This document shows positions 8,748 through 17,501 of a stretch of 64,000 nt of DNA, one piece after another; position 1 is the stretch's first letter, and each line of letters begins with the position of its first letter. The translations under genes were made by a program, and so were the position numbers. The stretch is from Paracoccus sp. TOH (GTDB lineage Bacteria > Pseudomonadota > Alphaproteobacteria > Rhodobacterales > Rhodobacteraceae): contig NZ_CP098364.1 in assembly GCF_030388245.1 (NCBI RefSeq), forward strand, positions 62,001 through 126,000, given 5' to 3'. The notes below the pieces were generated by a model. That model made no database searches, was not told where the DNA came from, and saw only the letters and a list, made by a program, of their open reading frames with translations.

Positions 8748-10282
8748 GCGGCATGCTCCTTGGATGGGGTGGGCGCGTGGCCCTTGGCCGAGGCGGCGAT
8801 GACAAGGGTTTCGGTGGCGTCCTTGCGGTCGAATTCGCCGGTGACGCGGCCGTTCGACATGACCACGATGCGGTCGGACAGCGCCATCAGCTCCTCGATG
8901 TCCGAGGTGACGAAGACGATGCCCAGCCCCTCGGCCGCCAGCTTGCGCATGGTGCGGAAGACCTCGGCCTTGGCGCCGATGTCGATGCCGCGCGACGGCT
9001 CGTCCATCAGCAGCACCTTGGGTTTGGTCATCAGCGCCTTGCCGATCACCACCTTCTGCTGGTTGCCGCCCGACAGGCTGGAGACCGGGTTTTCCATCGA
9101 GGCGATCTTGACCGTCAGGCGACGCACGAAATCGCGCACCGTGCCGCGTTCGGCGGCCAGGTCCATGTGGAAGCCGGTGGTGAATTCGCCCAGCGACGAC
9201 AGCGTCATGTTCTCGCGGATCGACAGGATCTGCACCAACCCGTCGTTCTTGCGATCCTCGGGGATCAGGGCGATGCCCGACCGGATGCGGCCGGCGACGG
9301 TTTTCGCCTTCAGCGGCTTGCCGTCCACGCAGATGCGCCCGCCGGCATGGGGGTGGCGGCCGATCACGCATTCCAGGAACTCGCTGCGGCCGGCGCCCAT
9401 CAGGCCATAGACGCCCAGGATCTCGCCGGCGCGCAGGCTCATGCCGACATGGTCCACCGCCATGCCGCCGCCGGGGCGGGGCAGGGTCACCTCCTCGGCC
9501 CGGAAGATCTCGGGCCCATAGGGGTGGTCGATGTCCTTGGCGAAATCCCTGGACGCCTCGCCGATCATGGCGCGGACGATCCAGTCCACATCGACGCCCT
9601 GCATCGACCGCGCCCCGGTGATCGTGCCGTCGCGCAACACGGTGATGTAGTCGCCGATGCGGATCAGCTCCTCCAGCCGGTGCGAGATATAGACGATGCC
9701 GACGCCCTGCTTCTTCAGGTCGGCAATGACGCGGAACAGGATCTCGACCTCGGCGGCGGAAAGCGCCGAGGTCGGCTCGTCCAGGATCAGGATGCGGGCA
9801 TCCTGGGCCAGGCTTTTTGCGATCTCGATGATCTGCTGCTGGCCGACGCGCAGGTCGCCGACCATCGCGTCGGGGTCGATGTCATGTTCCAGCCGCCGCA
9901 TCAGGGCGCGCGTGGCCTGGCGCTGCGCGGCCCTGTCGATGTCGATGCGGCCGCGGGTGATCTCGCGGTTGATGAAGATGTTTTCCGCGACCGTCATGTT
10001 CGGGAACAGGTTCAGTTCCTGGAACACGATGCCGATGCCGTGGCGGCGGGCATCGTCGGTATCGCTGAAATGCACGGGCTTTCCGTCCATCAGGATCCGG
10101 CCCTCGGTCAATTGCTCGACCCCGGCGATGACCTTCATCATCGTGGACTTGCCGGCACCGTTTTCGCCCACCAGCACGTTGACGGCGCCCATGCGCAGGT
10201 CGAAATCGACGCCCTTCAGCGCCCGGGTGCCGGGATAGACCTTGGTGCCGCCGCGGATCTGCAGGCCGATGCCATGCGTCAT
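8744..10282 (-). CDS. Ribose-type sugar ABC transporter ATPase, two fused nucleotide-binding domains
   Basis: A 512-residue RbsA/XylG-type protein of standard length. The first ABC domain has Walker A GENGAGKST near residue 40, a signature region (LRVGQQQIIEIAKSL) and Walker B ILILDEPTSAL. The second domain has a degenerate P-loop (GLMGAGRSEF), LSGGNQQKV and LLMDEPSRGID, the usual asymmetry in this family. It energises import with the adjacent permease. The ATG at 10282 overlaps the lipoprotein stop (ATGA), and its own stop overlaps the permease start. Confidence 0.95.
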   Translation of the reverse strand: MTHGIGLQIRGGTKVYPGTRALKGVDFDLRMGAVNVLVGENGAGKSTMMKVIAGVEQLTEGRILMDGKPVHFSDTDDARRHGIGIVFQELNLFPNMTVAENIFINREITRGRIDIDRAAQRQATRALMRRLEHDIDPDAMVGDLRVGQQQIIEIAKSLAQDARILILDEPTSALSAAEVEILFRVIADLKKQGVGIVYISHRLEELIRIGDYITVLRDGTITGARSMQGVDVDWIVRAMIGEASRDFAKDIDHPYGPEIFRAEEVTLPRPGGGMAVDHVGMSLRAGEILGVYGLMGAGRSEFLECVIGRHPHAGGRICVDGKPLKAKTVAGRIRSGIALIPEDRKNDGLVQILSIRENMTLSSLGEFTTGFHMDLAAERGTVRDFVRRLTVKIASMENPVSSLSGGNQQKVVIGKALMTKPKVLLMDEPSRGIDIGAKAEVFRTMRKLAAEGLGIVFVTSDIEELMALSDRIVVMSNGRVTGEFDRKDATETLVIAASAKGHAPTPSKEHAA

Positions 10283-10920
10283 GGCGCGGCTACCAGGACG
10301 GTCGGCACCACCAGCAGGGGGTCCGAGGCGCTGCGCAGGGTGGTCGCGCCCTCGAAGCGGAAGCTCTGGCCGGTCAGGTCGCCCTCGGGCAGTTGGATTG
10401 CCTGATGGGCGCGGTCGTTCAACGCGCGGGCTAGCTTCGCGAATTCGATCTGGTCGCGGTAGTCGGTGAAGACGATGAAGTCCGCGGCATCGCGCAGCGC
10501 GGTGCCCTTGACGACCGGGCCAAGCTGGATGGTCACGTCGGCCTGCCCGTCGCCGGTCGTGTCCAGCGCCATGGTGGCGGCGCGGGACTGGCGATCGGCC
10601 CCGACCACGGTGCCCTGGCCCTTGACCAGGAAGTTCCAGGGACTGCCCTCGGCCTGCGGGCGGATGCCATGCGCCCGGCCCGCGGCGTCGAGCCCGCCTT
10701 GCAGGGCGGCAGTCAGCACGGGCAGGTCGATGGCCTTCCGGGCGACATGGGGGACCAGTTGCGCGGCATAGATCTCGCCTGCCTTGGCGGCCATGCGCGC
10801 GTCGTCGGTCTGGGCCGCGGCGCCTTGGCTGCCGGGTTCGGGATTGGGGACGATCTTGCAGGCGCCAAGCGCCGTCATGGCCAGAGACAGGCCAAGGATC
10901 GCGGTCATCGCGCGCATCAT
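10279..10920 (-). CDS. DUF2291-family periplasmic lipoprotein of a sugar ABC operon
   Basis: A 213-residue protein with a lipoprotein signal: hydrophobic segment, then LGAC with the lipid-anchored Cys at about residue 21. The mature part contains WNFLVKGQGTVVGADRQSRAATMALDTTGDGQADVTIQLGPVVKGTALRDA-type sequence, which I recognise as DUF2291, a lipoprotein commonly encoded inside ribose-like ABC operons with an unproven accessory role in uptake. It sits between the solute-binding protein and the ATPase, overlapping the ATPase start by 4 bp. An intergenic hairpin separates it from the binding-protein gene. Confidence 0.8.
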   Translation of the reverse strand: MMRAMTAILGLSLAMTALGACKIVPNPEPGSQGAAAQTDDARMAAKAGEIYAAQLVPHVARKAIDLPVLTAALQGGLDAAGRAHGIRPQAEGSPWNFLVKGQGTVVGADRQSRAATMALDTTGDGQADVTIQLGPVVKGTALRDAADFIVFTDYRDQIEFAKLARALNDRAHQAIQLPEGDLTGQSFRFEGATTLRSASDPLLVVPTVLVAAP

Positions 10921-10947
10921 GCGGGACTCCGGGTCTATCGGGGATGC

Positions 10948-10971
10948 GGCCCGGCGGCCATGCGCCGGGCC
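10948..10971 (-). terminator. Intergenic hairpin after the solute-binding-protein gene
   Basis: A perfect 9-bp GC stem (GGCCCGGCG paired with CGCCGGGCC) closes a 6-nt loop between the binding-protein stop and the lipoprotein start. There is no T-run, so it is more likely a 3'-end stabiliser or partial attenuator that raises binding-protein mRNA over the rest of the operon than a full terminator. Confidence 0.5.
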
Positions 10972-10980
10972 GGTGGTGGA

Positions 10981-11973
<993 letters not shown>

Positions 11974-11988
11974 TCAAGCTGCTGGCGA

Positions 11989-12025
11989 ATCATTATCTTG
12001 TCAACAGGTATGATAAGATAATGAT
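11989..12025. promoter_or_regulatory. AT-rich inverted repeat upstream of the importer operon (candidate GntR operator)
   Basis: Two 15-bp arms (ATCATTATCTTGTCA and TGATAAGATAATGAT) pair with one mismatch around a 7-bp spacer, between the apnO stop and the binding-protein start. The half TGATAAGATAAT recurs as TGATGAGATAAT at about 12903..12914 in the apnO/oiaK divergent region. An AT-rich island in such GC-rich DNA, repeated at both promoters of one pathway, is the expected mark of the pathway regulator, probably the FCD-GntR protein at 4178..4909. Confidence 0.65.
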
Positions 12026-12028
12026 CCC

Positions 12029-12859
12029 TTAGGTAATCCGCTCGATGCTGGCGGCGACCTCGTCCCATTCCAGCACCTTCTTCCAGTCGTCGCGCATCAG
12101 CATGGGCTTGCCGAATTCGATCGCCTTGTTGCAGGCGTCCGAGAACTGGCCCTGGCGTTCCTCGAAGATCACCGCGCCCAGGATGTTCATGTGGCCCAGC
12201 AGGAAGTCGCGGGCGCATTCCTTGCTGACGCCGCTGCGCGCCACGACCTCGTCCATCGCCTCGCGCATGACCATCAGCAGCGAGGCGCAGACGGTTTCCG
12301 ACAGGCCCGGTTCCAGCATGGCCATCTGTTTGACGGTGACTTCATAGCTGCGGGCGACGGGGGCATAGATGGCGCGGGCGATGCGGTCGCCCAGCTCGTA
12401 ATGCGCGCGCGGGCCCTGCATCAGCGCGTTGACCACGCCCTGCTTGGCGGCGACGCCGCCGAAATGGTCGGCCCGGCCTTCCGGCGTGTCCTCGTCATTG
12501 AAGATCGGCGGGTGGCAGGGATGGCTGACGAAATAGGTCACGTCGGCGCGTTCCGGCAGGTGGCCCGCGAAAGGCGCGGCGGCGTCCAGCACCACGATCA
12601 TCGTGCCCGGCGCCACCTGCGGCACCACCGCCGCCGCGACCTTGCGGATCACCGTGTCGGGCACCGCCAGGATCACCACCTCGGCGCCCGAGAGCGCGGC
12701 GGCGGAATCCACGCAGTCAAGGCCCAGTTCCGCCTTCAGCCGAACGCGGCCCTCTGCGCTGACCTCGACATGGGCCACGTCGAAATCGGTCCTGGCAAGG
12801 TTCGTGGACAGGCGCACGCCCATCTTTCCACCTGCCCCGAACAAGGCAACTTTCGTCAT
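12029..12859 (-). CDS. apnO: Probable D-apionate oxidoisomerase
   Basis: A 276-residue protein with an N-terminal NAD(P) Rossmann domain (TKVALFGAGGKMGVRLSTNL, then VVILAVPDTVIRKVAAAVVPQ) and a C-terminal helical domain resembling 6-phosphogluconate-dehydrogenase-like enzymes (VARSYEVTVKQMAMLEPGLSETVCASL). In the oxidative apiose pathway ApnO converts D-apionate to 3-oxo-isoapionate by coupled isomerisation and oxidation. The ATG at 12859 starts the Rossmann strand; the longer frame extends into the divergent promoter. It is divergent from oiaK, and its promoter region shares the repeated AT-rich site. Confidence 0.75.
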   Translation of the reverse strand: MTKVALFGAGGKMGVRLSTNLARTDFDVAHVEVSAEGRVRLKAELGLDCVDSAAALSGAEVVILAVPDTVIRKVAAAVVPQVAPGTMIVVLDAAAPFAGHLPERADVTYFVSHPCHPPIFNDEDTPEGRADHFGGVAAKQGVVNALMQGPRAHYELGDRIARAIYAPVARSYEVTVKQMAMLEPGLSETVCASLLMVMREAMDEVVARSGVSKECARDFLLGHMNILGAVIFEERQGQFSDACNKAIEFGKPMLMRDDWKKVLEWDEVAASIERIT

Positions 12860-12884
12860 TCCGGTTTCCCCTCTTGCAGGAATC

Positions 12885-12918
12885 ATCCTTGCCAAACTGG
12901 TATGATGAGATAATAACA
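12885..12918. promoter_or_regulatory. Second copy of the apiose-locus operator, apnO/oiaK divergent promoter
   Basis: The sequence CTGGTATGATGAGATAATAA lies between the divergent apnO and oiaK starts. It matches the right half of the 11989..12025 site (AGGTATGATAAGATAAT) at all but a few positions; the left half (ATCATCCTTGCCA) is a weaker match. Its position would let one regulator control both flanking genes. Confidence 0.6.
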
Positions 12919-12945
12919 AAGAAAGGCTGTCAAGGGGAGGATTCG

Positions 12946-14295
12946 ATGACCGAGGCGCCGTGGGTGACATGGCTGGGCGACGACTTCACCGGATCGGCGG
13001 CGGTGATGGAGGTGCTGGAATTCGCCGGCCTGCCCGCGGTCCTGTTCACCGGCATCCCGTCGCCCGGCCTGGCCGCGCGCTTTGCGGATTGCCGGGGCGT
13101 GGGCATCGCCACCACCGCGCGCAGCCACGACCCGGCCTGGATGGCGCAGAGCCTGCCGGCGCCGCTTCGCTGGCTTGACGGGCTGAAGGCGCCGATCCTG
13201 CATTACAAGATCTGCTCGACCTTCGATTCCTCGGCCTTGTCGGGGTCGATCGGTGCGGCGATCGAGATCGGCTTGCGCATCCGCCCGGCCAGGGCGGTGC
13301 CGCTGCTGACCGCGGCCCCGCAGATGCGCCGCTATCAGGCCTTCGGGCATCTGTTCGCGGGCACGCTGGACGGCGTGTTCCGGCTGGACCGCCATCCGGT
13401 CATGTCCCGCCATCCGGTGACGCCGATGGCCGAATCCGACCTGCTGCGGCATCTGGCGGCGCAGACCGGGCTGCGCTCGGCGCTGATCGACCTGGAGGGC
13501 CTGGCCGATCCGCAGGCCGTGGAAACCGCCCTGGCCTCGGGCGCCCGCATCCTGTCCCTCGACAGCATGGGGCCGGTCAGCGAAACCGCCGCCGGGCGGC
13601 TGATCTGGGAGAACCGCGCCGCTCTGGGTTTCGTCGCCGGCAGCCAGGGCGTCGAATATGCGCTGGTCCGGCATTGGCAGGCCAGCGGCGCCATCCCGCG
13701 CGTGCGGGCCCCCGGAGCCCTGCCGCCTGCCGACCGGATCGTGGCGGTGTCGGGCTCGGTCTCGCCCATTACGGCGCGGCAACTGGGCTGGGCGGGGCGG
13801 AACGGATTCGCGCTGCTGCCCTTCGACGCCCGGGCCGTGACCGGCGGCGATGCCGACCGGACGGCCGAGGAAACGCGCCTGACCCAGGCCGCCATCGCCG
13901 CCGCGCAGGCCGGCCAAAGCCCGCTGGTCCATTCCGCATCCGGCGAAGGCCCGCAGGTCGACGCCTTTCGCGATGCGCTTTCGCGCAGCGGCATGGACCC
14001 GGCCGCCGCCAACCGCCGCATCGGCGAATCGCTGGGCCGCATCCTGGACGCGACGCTGCGCGCCACCGGCATCCGCCGCGCGGTGATCTCGGGCGGCGAT
14101 ACTTCGGGGCACGGGATGCGGCAGCTTGGCCTGTCGGCGCTTGTCGCCCGCGCGCCGACCATTCCCGGCGCGGCGCTGTGTCAGGCCTTCGGCGACGGCC
14201 CGCATGACGGGTTGGAGATCGCCCTGAAGGGCGGGCAGATGGGGTCCGAGGATTATTTCGGCTGGATCCGCGCCGGCGGCGACAGGAGAGAGTGA
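12946..14295 (+). CDS. oiaK: Four-carbon acid sugar kinase family protein, probable 3-oxo-isoapionate kinase
   Basis: A 449-residue protein of the former DUF1537 family. The N-terminal domain begins WVTWLGDDFTGSAAVMEVL, with the conserved DDxTG substrate-site motif. The C-terminal domain has the nucleotide-site glycines in AVISGGDTSGHGMRQLG and near the end GLEIALKGGQMGSEDYF. It would phosphorylate 3-oxo-isoapionate at C4 with ATP. The ATG at 12946 has GGGGAGG 5 nt upstream. The stop codon lies 5 bp before the RuBisCO-like gene start, so the two are co-transcribed. Family assignment is firm; the exact substrate comes from the locus. Confidence 0.82.
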   Translation: MTEAPWVTWLGDDFTGSAAVMEVLEFAGLPAVLFTGIPSPGLAARFADCRGVGIATTARSHDPAWMAQSLPAPLRWLDGLKAPILHYKICSTFDSSALSGSIGAAIEIGLRIRPARAVPLLTAAPQMRRYQAFGHLFAGTLDGVFRLDRHPVMSRHPVTPMAESDLLRHLAAQTGLRSALIDLEGLADPQAVETALASGARILSLDSMGPVSETAAGRLIWENRAALGFVAGSQGVEYALVRHWQASGAIPRVRAPGALPPADRIVAVSGSVSPITARQLGWAGRNGFALLPFDARAVTGGDADRTAEETRLTQAAIAAAQAGQSPLVHSASGEGPQVDAFRDALSRSGMDPAAANRRIGESLGRILDATLRATGIRRAVISGGDTSGHGMRQLGLSALVARAPTIPGAALCQAFGDGPHDGLEIALKGGQMGSEDYFGWIRAGGDRRE

Positions 14296-14300
14296 GAGCC

Positions 14301-15554
14301 ATGACCGACCCTATCCGCGTCACCTATCGCATCGAGACGCCGGGCAGCATCGAGGCGATGGCCGCCAGGATTGCCGCCGACCAGTCCACCGGCACCTTCA
14401 CCGAGCTGCCGGGCGAGACCGAGGCGCTGAAAGCCCGTCATGCCGCCCGCGTCGAGCGGATCGTGCCGCTGCCCGACGCGGACCGCCCCGGCTTCCCGTC
14501 CGAGGCGCCCGGCCCGTTCCACCGCGCCGATGTGACGATCGCCTGGCCGCTGGACGCCGTCGGCACCGATATCGCCGCGCTGATGACCATCGCCGTGGGC
14601 GGGGTCTATGCCGCGCGCGGGCTGACCGGCGTGCGGGTGATGGATTTCGACCTGCCGCCCGCCTTTGCCTGCCATCCCGGCCCGCAATTCGGCATCGCCG
14701 GGTCGCGCCGGCTGATGGGCGTGGCCGAGGGGCCGATGATCGCCTCGATCATCAAGCCTTCGCTGGGCCTCTCGCCCGAGGATACCGCCCGGGTCGTCCG
14801 GACCCTGTGCGAGGCGGGCGTCGATTTCATCAAGGACGATGAAAAGCTGATGTCGCCCGGCTATTCGCCGCTGGCCGCCCGCGTCGAGGCGATCATGCCG
14901 GAGATCGAACGCCATGCCGACAGGACCGGCAAAAGGGTGATGTATGCCTTTGGCATCTCCTCGGCCGATCCGGACCAGATGATGCGCAACCACGACCATG
15001 TGGCGGCGTGGGGTGGCAATGCGGCGGTGGTCAATATCAACTCTGTCGGCCATGGTGGCATGGCCTTCCTGCGCAAGCGCTCGCAACTGTGCCTGCACGC
15101 GCATCGGAACGGCTGGGACATCCTGACCCGCCACCCGGCCCTGGGGATGGAATTCCGCGCCTATCAGAAGATCTGGCGCCTACTGGGCGTCGATCAGTTC
15201 CAGATCAACGGGATAGGCGCCAAATACTGGGAACCGGACGACAGTTTCGTGCGGTCCTTCGGCGACGTGATGACGCCGATCTTCTCCGAGGCCGACCGGC
15301 CGCTGCCGGTGGTCTGTTCCGGGCAATGGGGCGGGCAGGCGGTCGAGACCTATCAGCGCACGGGGCGCACGCTGGACCTGATGTATCTGGGCGGCGGCGG
15401 CATCCACGGCCATCCGAACGGCCCGGCGGCCGGCGTGCGGGCGATCCGGCGCGCCTGGGCGGCGGCGGCGGCGGGCGAGTCGCTGCAGGACGCCGCCCGC
15501 GACCATCCCGACCTGGCGGCGTCGCTGGCGAAATGGTCCGGGCAAGAGCTGTAG
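14301..15554 (+). CDS. RuBisCO-like protein, OiaX (decarboxylase) or OiaT (transcarboxylase/hydrolase) type
   Basis: A 417-residue RuBisCO large-chain family protein lacking the true CO2-fixing context. The active-site Lys152 is in IIKPSLGL (equivalent to Lys175 of RuBisCO). The carbamylated-lysine and metal motif is intact as Lys178-Asp-Asp180-Glu181 (FIKDDEK). Further motifs are INSVGHGGMAFL and LHAHRNGWD. It follows the kinase and should act on 3-oxo-isoapionate 4-phosphate. OiaX would release CO2 and give L-erythrulose 1-phosphate. OiaT would give 3-phosphoglycerate and glycolate. No erythrulose-phosphate isomerase is visible nearby, which mildly favours OiaT. The ATG at 14301 has AGGAGAG upstream; a GTG at 14292 overlaps the kinase stop. 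Confidence 0.85.
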   Translation: MTDPIRVTYRIETPGSIEAMAARIAADQSTGTFTELPGETEALKARHAARVERIVPLPDADRPGFPSEAPGPFHRADVTIAWPLDAVGTDIAALMTIAVGGVYAARGLTGVRVMDFDLPPAFACHPGPQFGIAGSRRLMGVAEGPMIASIIKPSLGLSPEDTARVVRTLCEAGVDFIKDDEKLMSPGYSPLAARVEAIMPEIERHADRTGKRVMYAFGISSADPDQMMRNHDHVAAWGGNAAVVNINSVGHGGMAFLRKRSQLCLHAHRNGWDILTRHPALGMEFRAYQKIWRLLGVDQFQINGIGAKYWEPDDSFVRSFGDVMTPIFSEADRPLPVVCSGQWGGQAVETYQRTGRTLDLMYLGGGGIHGHPNGPAAGVRAIRRAWAAAAAGESLQDAARDHPDLAASLAKWSGQEL

Positions 15555-15642
15555 GGCAGAAGGACGGCGGGCTTTCGTCGCCGCTGGCGCGTCGCTGCCC
15601 GGCTTGGAGCCGTTGCAGGCGCGGGAAGCCGCGCGGGATTTT

Positions 15643-15676
<34 letters not shown>

Positions 15677-15709
15677 CGGCCCGCTTCGGCCGGGTTGGGC
15701 TGAGGCGGG

Positions 15710-15726
15710 ACCGCCGGCCAAAGGCC
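15710..15726. terminator. Hairpin in the convergent RLP / TetR spacer
   Basis: GCCGGCC and GGCCGGC pair around an AAA loop, a perfect 7-bp GC stem between two converging genes. There is no T-run. Its position suggests a bidirectional 3'-end structure. Confidence 0.35.
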
Positions 15727-15798
15727 GGCCTGCCAGACCGCCAATGCCCGTCCGCAGCGGGCCGAGCCCGGCATCGCCGGTGCCGCGGCCCCGGGGCG

Positions 15799-16389
15799 TC
15801 ACTCGGCCCCGGCGCGGATGGCGGCGATCATGCGCTCGACCGCCGCATGCGCCAGGACCATGGGCTTTTGCCGGGTGATCAGGTCCAGCCGGTCGATGGC
15901 CGCCAGCGCCACGATGCCATGCACCGAAAGCAGCAGTTGTTCGGCCAGCAGGCGCGGGTCGCCCTTGGGCCGCAGCGCCGCCACCGGCTGGGTGATGCGG
16001 CCGATCAGCCCGTCGATCTGCGCCAGATACCAGTCGGGAAAACTGTTCGACAGGCGCGGCCCCTCGAACAGCGCGCGCCAGACCGCGCGGCGATCCAGCA
16101 TGAAGGTCACATAGACCTCGGCCAGCGCCAGCAGCCGCGCGCGCGGATCGGTCTCGTGCACCGCATCCACGGCAATGGCCAGATCGACCAGCGCCTGCCG
16201 GTTCACCTCCTGCAGCACGGCGCTCATGCTGTCGAACAGGTTGTAGATGGTGCCGGGGGTGGTCTTGACCGCGCTTGCCAGGGCGCGGGCGGTCAGCGCC
16301 GTCGGCCCGCCCTCCTCCAGAAGCAGCTTGGCCGCTTCGATCGTACGGCTGCGCAGGGCGTCATGATCGTATTGCCTGGGTCTGGCCAT
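15799..16389 (-). CDS. TetR/AcrR-family transcriptional regulator
   Basis: A 196-residue protein. Residues about 8-55 form the TetR helix-turn-helix (TIEAAKLLLEEGGPTALTARALASAVKTTPGTIYNLF); the rest is a helical ligand domain with AVWRALFEGPRLS. It is divergent from the FabH-like gene across 91 bp. That spacer contains two copies of a palindromic site, one only 9 bp upstream of its own start, so it probably represses itself and the neighbour. The ligand may be an acyl-CoA, given the partner, but this is a guess. Confidence 0.9.
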   Translation of the reverse strand: MARPRQYDHDALRSRTIEAAKLLLEEGGPTALTARALASAVKTTPGTIYNLFDSMSAVLQEVNRQALVDLAIAVDAVHETDPRARLLALAEVYVTFMLDRRAVWRALFEGPRLSNSFPDWYLAQIDGLIGRITQPVAALRPKGDPRLLAEQLLLSVHGIVALAAIDRLDLITRQKPMVLAHAAVERMIAAIRAGAE

Positions 16390-16397
16390 GATGTTCC

Positions 16398-16410
16398 TGA
16401 ACTGTGTTCA
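16398..16410. promoter_or_regulatory. TetR operator candidate, copy A
   Basis: TGAACTGTGTTCA, a 13-bp near-palindrome (TGAAC-N3-GTTCA), lies 9 bp upstream of the tetR start. It shares both half sites with copy B at 16452..16464. The paired sites bracket a TTGACA hexamer at 16420..16425. Confidence 0.7.
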
Positions 16411-16451
16411 AAAATAGACTTGACAGAAATCGGCGCGGTTGTCAACGTTAG

Positions 16452-16464
16452 TGAACATTGTTCA
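16452..16464. promoter_or_regulatory. TetR operator candidate, copy B
   Basis: TGAACATTGTTCA, the second copy of the TGAAC-N3-GTTCA palindrome, lies 17 bp upstream of the FabH-like start. Its position fits blocking of a promoter whose -35 is the TTGACA at 16420..16425. Confidence 0.7.
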
Positions 16465-16480
16465 TTAATGGTGCCCGAAG

Positions 16481-17467
16481 ATGCCTCAGATCAACCTCAC
16501 GATTACCGGGACCGGCAGTTACCTGCCCGCGACGGTCCTGCTTTCGACCGATATCGACGACCGCATGGGCTGGGAGCGGGGCGAATGCGAAGCCCGTTGC
16601 GGCATCGCCGCCCGCCATGTCGCCATGCCGGACGAGACGACCGCGTTCATGGGCGCCGAGGCGGCGCGGCGGGCGATGGAGATGGCGGGCTGCAAGCCGG
16701 CGGATCTGGACATGATCCTGGGCGCCTGCGGGGTGTCGGGCCAGCCGGGGCCCCCGACCGCGGCGCTGGTGCAGGAACGGCTGGGGCTGGCCGGGTCCGG
16801 CATTCCGGCCTTCGACGTGAATGCCACCTGCCTGGGCTTCCTGCAGGCGCTGGACCTTGCGGCGACGCATGTCCAATGCGGCCGGGTGCGGCGGGTTCTG
16901 GTGTTTTCCTCGGACACGGCCTCGGTCGGGCTGGACTGGAACCGGCCCGAGGCGGCGGCGATCTACGGCGACGGCGCCGCGGCGGTGGTGGTCGAGGCGG
17001 GGGGACGGGGCGCGGTGCTGGCGCATGATTTCCAGACCTATGCCCATGGCCATGAAACCGGCATGCGGGCGGCCGGAGACGCGCGGAACGATCCGATCCG
17101 CGGCATCGCGCCGGGCGAGGGCCGTTTCCACATGGAAGGATGCAAGGCCTTCAAGCTCGCCTCGCGCTACCTGCCGCGCTTTCTGCAAAGGCTGCTGAAA
17201 AAGGCCGATGTCGGGCTGAACGGCATCGGCTGCGTCATTCCGCATCAGGCCAGCGCGCAGGCCCTGCAGCACGCGACCCGCAACCTGTGGCTGCCACCCG
17301 AGCGGGTGGTGGACATCTTTTCTCGTGCCGGCAACCAGCTTGCCGCCTCGATCCCCACGGCGCTGGATCATGCGGTGCGCACCCGGCGGCTGGGGCGCGG
17401 GGACACCGCGCTGCTGATGGGGACTTCCGCCGGGATCTCGCTTGGCGGCACGCTGGTGCGGTTCTGA
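16481..17467 (+). CDS. 3-oxoacyl-ACP synthase III-like (FabH-type) thiolase-fold protein
   Basis: A 328-residue protein with the complete FabH catalytic triad: Cys117 in DVNATCLGFLQAL, His255 in PHQASAQAL and Asn285 in GNQLAASIPTAL. Housekeeping FabH usually has GNTSAASIP, so the divergent Asn loop and the lack of other fatty-acid genes suggest a specialised condensing enzyme, for example for a beta-keto acid, lactone signal or modified fatty acid. It is divergent from a TetR gene with paired operators, so it is probably inducible. Only GAAG lies before the ATG. It converges with hpbD, 34 bp apart. Confidence 0.8.
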   Translation: MPQINLTITGTGSYLPATVLLSTDIDDRMGWERGECEARCGIAARHVAMPDETTAFMGAEAARRAMEMAGCKPADLDMILGACGVSGQPGPPTAALVQERLGLAGSGIPAFDVNATCLGFLQALDLAATHVQCGRVRRVLVFSSDTASVGLDWNRPEAAAIYGDGAAAVVVEAGGRGAVLAHDFQTYAHGHETGMRAAGDARNDPIRGIAPGEGRFHMEGCKAFKLASRYLPRFLQRLLKKADVGLNGIGCVIPHQASAQALQHATRNLWLPPERVVDIFSRAGNQLAASIPTALDHAVRTRRLGRGDTALLMGTSAGISLGGTLVRF

Positions 17468-17501
17468 TGCGGGGCTGCAGCGTCTTTCTGAAGCGAACCC
17501 G

